Of a DNA stretch of 35,842 nt, positions 31,334 through 35,842 are shown piece after piece; position 1 is the stretch's first letter, and each line of letters begins with the position of its first letter. The DNA comes from Acidimicrobiia bacterium (GTDB lineage Bacteria; Actinomycetota; Acidimicrobiia; Spongiisociales; Spongiisociaceae): positions 1 to 35,842 of the forward strand of contig VXMM01000060.1 in the NCBI GenBank assembly GCA_009841105.1, given 5' to 3'. The notes beneath the pieces were generated by a model. That model was not told where the DNA came from and did not search any database. It worked only from the letters and a program-made list of their open reading frames with translations. A program made the position numbers and the translations under genes.

Positions 31334-32268
31334 GAGCTCATCTCCCCGATCACCCGGCTGGCCGATGCGTGGCGAACCGCCGGATCCGGATGCCAAGCCA
31401 GCCACTTTATTCTCGGGTCCCGTCCGAAGTAGGTGCGTTGTTTCCGGGCGAGAGCCATGGTGGCTCGAACGGTAGCCTCGCGGCCTTCACTAACGGTGCG
31501 GGTCCCCGCCACAACCGGAAGCAGCTGTCGATACCCCACGGCCGACGAAGCGGTACGGCCCAGCCGGTCCGCCAACCCGGCCACTTCCTCCACCAGCCCC
31601 GCCCCGAGCATCTGGTCGATTCTGAGCTCCACCCGCTCGCCGAGCGCCTCGCCCGGGTCGACTCCAATCGCGGTGAACGGCACCTCCGGCCGGTAGTTCT
31701 TCACCCGGTCGACCTGCGGATCGGCTGCCCGCTCCGTCGGGGTCCCACCCTCCAACCGTACGATTTCCAGGGCTCGTCTCACGCGGCGGGGATTGGCCAG
31801 GTCGACATGGTCGCCCGCCCCGGGATCGATCTCCAGTAGCTCGGCCAACACGTCGCTACGTGACATTCCTTCGACCGCAGCCCTTACCGCCGGGTCAGAA
31901 GGCGGGAACCGCAGCGGATCCACCAGTGACCGGAAATACAGACCCGAGCCCCCCACGATCACCACCGGCCGCTCCCGGGCCGCGATCTCAGCCATGGCCG
32001 CTCGCCCCGTCCTTTGGAACTCCGCCACGGCGTAGTCCACCCCCGGATCAACCACATCGATCATGTGATGCCGGACCTCGTCCTGCTCGGCCGGCGACGG
32101 CTTGGCGGTCCCGATGTCCATCCCCCGGTAGACCTGCATCGAATCCACCGATACGATCTCCCCGCCCGAGCGCCTGGCCAACTCCATCCCCAGGTCGCTC
32201 TTGCCCGATGCGGTAGGTCCCAGAACGGCGATGATCCGCCTCGGGTAATCGGACAAGCCCGCCGACAC
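31321..32268 (-). CDS. miaA: tRNA dimethylallyltransferase MiaA
   Basis: This 315-aa enzyme adds the dimethylallyl group to A37 of tRNAs reading UNN codons. It has the P-loop GPTASGKS (17-24), the conserved VDSMQVYRGMDIGTAKP segment and GGSGLYFRSL. The GTG start is six bases after the miaB stop. Its product is the substrate of MiaB, encoded just upstream in the same transcript. Confidence 0.97.
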   Translation of the reverse strand: MSAGLSDYPRRIIAVLGPTASGKSDLGMELARRSGGEIVSVDSMQVYRGMDIGTAKPSPAEQDEVRHHMIDVVDPGVDYAVAEFQRTGRAAMAEIAARERPVVIVGGSGLYFRSLVDPLRFPPSDPAVRAAVEGMSRSDVLAELLEIDPGAGDHVDLANPRRVRRALEIVRLEGGTPTERAADPQVDRVKNYRPEVPFTAIGVDPGEALGERVELRIDQMLGAGLVEEVAGLADRLGRTASSAVGYRQLLPVVAGTRTVSEGREATVRATMALARKQRTYFGRDPRIKWLAWHPDPAVRHASASRVIGEMSSCSS

Positions 32269-32274
32269 TAGCCC

Positions 32275-33663
<1,389 letters not shown>

Positions 33664-33677
33664 GTTCGACCAGCCGG

Positions 33678-35210
33678 TCAGCGTGCGTAGTCGGTGACCC
33701 GGAGCTCCCGGATCACGGTGACTTCGATCTGACCGGGGTAGCGGAGGTCGCGCTCAAGCCGGCGCGATATGCGACGCACCAGGTCGGACGCCTCCAGGTC
33801 GGTGACGTTGACGGGATCGACCACCACCCGGACCTCGCGGCCCGCCTGCATCGCGAACACCCGATCCACCCCGTCGAACTCGCTGATCAGGTCCTCCATC
33901 TTCTCCAGGCGCCTCACGTGGGAGGCCAACTCCACCCGCCTCGCGCCCGGACGAGCTGCGGAGACCGCGTCGGCGGCCTGCACGAGGATGGCCAGCAGCG
34001 TGCGGGCCTCCACGTCGTTGTGGTGTGCCTCGATGCCGTGCACCACGGGTGCTTCCTCGCCGAATCGCCGGGCTATCTCGGCACCGATCAACGCATGCGC
34101 CCCCTCGATCTGGTACGACACAGCCTTGCCGATGTCGTGGAGGAACGCCGCCCGCTTGATCGGGACGGGATCAACCCCGAGCTCCGCCGCCAGCATGCCG
34201 GCGATGTGGGCCGACTCGACCAGGTGATTGAGGACGTTCTGGCCGTAGGAGGTGCGGTACTTGAGGCGTCCCAGCAGCGTGACCAACTCCGGATGCATCC
34301 GCGAGATGCCGACGTCGAGCAGCGCCCACTCCCCGGCGTCTCGGGCCGACTGCTCCACCTCGGCCTGCGCCTTGGCGTACATATCCTCGATGGCGGCTGG
34401 ATGGATACGCCCGTCCGTGATCAGTTTCTCCAGCGTGATCCGGGCGATCTCCCGCCGGACGGGCTCGAAGCACGAGACGACCACCATCTCGGGCGTCTCG
34501 TCGACTACCAGGCTGACGCCGGTGACGGACTCGAAGGCCCGGATGTTGCGACCCTCCCGGCCGATGATCCTCCCCTTCATCTCCTCCCCAGGGAGCGGGA
34601 CGGCCGACACGGTGCTCTCCATGACCACTTCGGTCGACAAGCGCTCGATGGCGGTAGCCAGGATGTGCCGAGCCCGCCGGTCGGCCTCCTCGCGAGCCCG
34701 CATCTCGCTGTCCCGCACCAGCAGCATCGCCTCCCGCCGTGCCTCGTCACGAACCTGCTCGACCAACTCTTCCCGCGCGGCGCGGGCATCCAGCGCGCTG
34801 ATCCGCTCGAGGTTGGAGCGGGCGGTCTCGGCGGATTCCTCGAGGTCGGCCCGCAACTCGGACACCCCGGCCTCACGATGTAGGAGCATCTGCTCGCGCT
34901 GAGCCAGGTTGGATGCACGCTGCTCCAGGGTCCGCTCCCGCTGGATCAAGCGCTCCTCGGAAGCACCAACCTCGAGCTTCCTGTGTTCTAGCAGCGCTTC
35001 CTCACGCTCACGGTAGGCCTCCGCCCGAGCCCGCCCTTCATCTTCAGCCCTGCCCAGTATGCGCTGCGCCTCGCGGCGGGCGGTATCGACGTCAACTCCA
35101 CGCTCATCCAGCACCCGCCGACGAAGACGTCCATACATCACGAGCATCGGAATCAAGCATCCGATGGCAATGAGCCCTATCCCGCACAGCACGAATAGCG
35201 TCGTATCCAT
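33678..35210 (-). CDS. rny: Ribonuclease Y
   Basis: This 510-aa membrane-bound endoribonuclease starts mRNA decay. It has an N-terminal transmembrane helix (about 5-27), a long Glu/Arg-rich coiled coil (about 30-195), a KH domain (GRIIGREGRNIRAFE) and an HD domain with the catalytic HDIGKA (His358-Asp359). GGGAGG lies seven bases before the ATG. This Shine-Dalgarno can pair with an upstream ACCGGGAG complement about 60 bases away, so translation may be self-limited by a leader hairpin. It heads the miaB-miaA-dapF gene run. Confidence 0.96.
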   Translation of the reverse strand: MDTTLFVLCGIGLIAIGCLIPMLVMYGRLRRRVLDERGVDVDTARREAQRILGRAEDEGRARAEAYREREEALLEHRKLEVGASEERLIQRERTLEQRASNLAQREQMLLHREAGVSELRADLEESAETARSNLERISALDARAAREELVEQVRDEARREAMLLVRDSEMRAREEADRRARHILATAIERLSTEVVMESTVSAVPLPGEEMKGRIIGREGRNIRAFESVTGVSLVVDETPEMVVVSCFEPVRREIARITLEKLITDGRIHPAAIEDMYAKAQAEVEQSARDAGEWALLDVGISRMHPELVTLLGRLKYRTSYGQNVLNHLVESAHIAGMLAAELGVDPVPIKRAAFLHDIGKAVSYQIEGAHALIGAEIARRFGEEAPVVHGIEAHHNDVEARTLLAILVQAADAVSAARPGARRVELASHVRRLEKMEDLISEFDGVDRVFAMQAGREVRVVVDPVNVTDLEASDLVRRISRRLERDLRYPGQIEVTVIRELRVTDYAR

Positions 35211-35541
35211 GGAGCGGCCTCCCGGTCTCTCAGTGCCCGATGACCGCCGACCGGTTGGCCTGACCTTCGTTCCGGGCCGGTAACCGGGAGAGGACGCCCT
35301 ACGGCCAGGAACGCTCAGGACTCATGGGCAGGCTGGCAGGCCCATCCCGAGGGACCGGCCCGGTGGCGGAGTCTCCTCAGCTACGCGTCAGCGATTCGCC
35401 TGTCCCGGACAGGCGTCCGTTCAACTCCATCTGAGCGTTCCGGCAAGGTCGTCACTTCTGTCAATCGGGTATTCGTCTTGTGTGTGGGTTGGGCATTCTA
35501 GTGGCTGCAGCCTGATCGCGATCCCCTTTGCTGCAACGCGA
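35211..35541. other. Gap between 5S rRNA and rny, with hairpins
   Basis: No gene is supported. An 8-bp inverted pair, CTCCCGGT (35219-35226) and ACCGGGAG (35283-35290), covers the rny Shine-Dalgarno in the rny leader. A second hairpin CGCCTGTC / GACAGGCG with a CCG loop lies at 35397-35415. The rny promoter and the end of the rRNA transcript should lie in this region. Confidence 0.5.
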
Positions 35542-35572
35542 GAGGGCCGCCCGAACGGATCGGACGGCCCTC
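35542..35572 (-). terminator. Hairpin after the 5S rRNA, probable rRNA operon terminator
   Basis: GAGGGCCG and its reverse complement CGGCCCTC close a loop with a further CCG/CGG pair. It lies about ten bases past the 5S end on the rRNA strand. It lacks a long T-run, which is common for actinobacterial terminators. Confidence 0.6.
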
Positions 35573-35581
35573 AACGTAGTG

Positions 35582-35697
35582 CCCGGCAGTGTCCTACTCT
35601 CCCGGGGGTCTGCACCCCAAGTACCATCGGCGCTGGCGGGCTTAACTTCCGTGTTCGGAATGGAAACGGGTGGGTCCCCGCCGCTATGGCCACCGGA
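35582..35697 (-). rRNA. rrf: 5S rRNA
   Basis: On the minus strand the sequence opens with TCCGGTGGCCATAGCGGCGG and ends with GGGAGAGTAGGACACTGCCGG, with CGAACACGGAAGTTAAGCCC in between. These are diagnostic 5S rRNA segments. Ends are accurate to a few bases. Confidence 0.95.
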
Positions 35698-35788
35698 CGA
35701 CATCGATTATTCAGTTCCCCACCCCGGACGGGCGAGGGGTGCTCCTCGAGCACTCCACAGCGAGCATGAAGTCGCCTGACTCCGAATA

Positions 35789-35842
35789 TCAAGCCCTCGG
35801 ACTATTAGTACCGGTCCGCTGAACACATTGCTGTGCTTACAC
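35789..35842 (-). rRNA. rrl: 23S rRNA, 3' end only (runs off the window)
   Basis: The minus strand reads AGCGGACCGGTACTAATAG and then CCGAGGGCTTGA, the conserved 3' end of 23S rRNA. The rest lies beyond the right edge. About 90 bases of spacer separate it from the 5S gene. Confidence 0.93.

Overview
The window is a GC-rich chromosomal segment from an actinobacterium. The divergent lexA / LysM pair, the imuA-imuB-dnaE2 mutasome, the lexA-dapF-miaA-miaB-rny neighbourhood, GTG/TTG starts and lipoproteins with Thr-rich linkers all fit Actinobacteria. An Acidimicrobiia-like lineage is my best guess, but nothing in the window proves the class. Most genes look intact; exceptions are a transposase scrap and a truncated partner of an HTH regulator.

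Layout. 1-5.6 kb: SOS mutasome (imuA, imuB, dnaE2) behind a promoter with a LexA box. 5.7-9.7 kb: a FAD/GcvT-type dimethylglycine/sarcosine dehydrogenase-like protein followed directly by an MttB-family methyltransferase without pyrrolysine. 9.7-13.0 kb: an accessory stretch with a 'mobile mystery protein A' regulator behind three evenly spaced palindromic operators, a remnant of its partner, a Bcr/CflA-type MFS pump, a lipoprotein, a transposase scrap, and a PrxQ/BCP peroxiredoxin whose peroxidatic cysteine codon is an in-frame TGA. 13.2-20.7 kb: a catabolic block with BKACE, a carnitine dehydrogenase-thioesterase fusion, an acyl-CoA dehydrogenase and an ADP-forming acyl-CoA synthetase in one operon, then a divergent PhyH dioxygenase and a CaiD-like hydratase. 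20.7-21.4 kb: a structured non-coding region with an intrinsic terminator and hairpins. 21.4-26.6 kb: an MFS transporter, two lipoproteins (one an HNH nuclease), a small metallopeptidase, a conserved small protein, four tRNAs (Val-CAC, Val-GAC, Cys-GCA, Gly-GCC) and dUTPase. 26.7-29.7 kb: a membrane-anchored protein, a queuosine-salvage protein and an SOS-controlled LysM protein. 29.9-35.2 kb: lexA, then on the other strand rny-miaB-miaA-dapF. The right edge holds the 3' end of an rRNA operon (23S end, 5S).

How the genes fit together. The metabolic genes at 5.7-9.7 and 13.2-20.7 kb can be read as one route: gamma-butyrobetaine/crotonobetaine activation (ADP-forming ligase), dehydrogenation (acyl-CoA dehydrogenase), hydration to carnitinyl-CoA (CaiD), carnitine oxidation (dehydrogenase), cleavage with acetyl-CoA (BKACE), betainyl-CoA hydrolysis (fused thioesterase), then demethylation of glycine betaine (MttB family) and dimethylglycine (FAD/GcvT enzyme). 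The carnitine-to-betaine part is strongly supported by gene content; the ends of the route are inference. A second theme is the SOS response: LexA, its own box, the mutasome promoter and the LysM gene promoter share the CGAAC-N4-GTTCG site.

The two observations most worth checking are the TGA codon exactly at the catalytic cysteine of the peroxiredoxin (a candidate selenoprotein) and the compact quaternary-amine degradation block.
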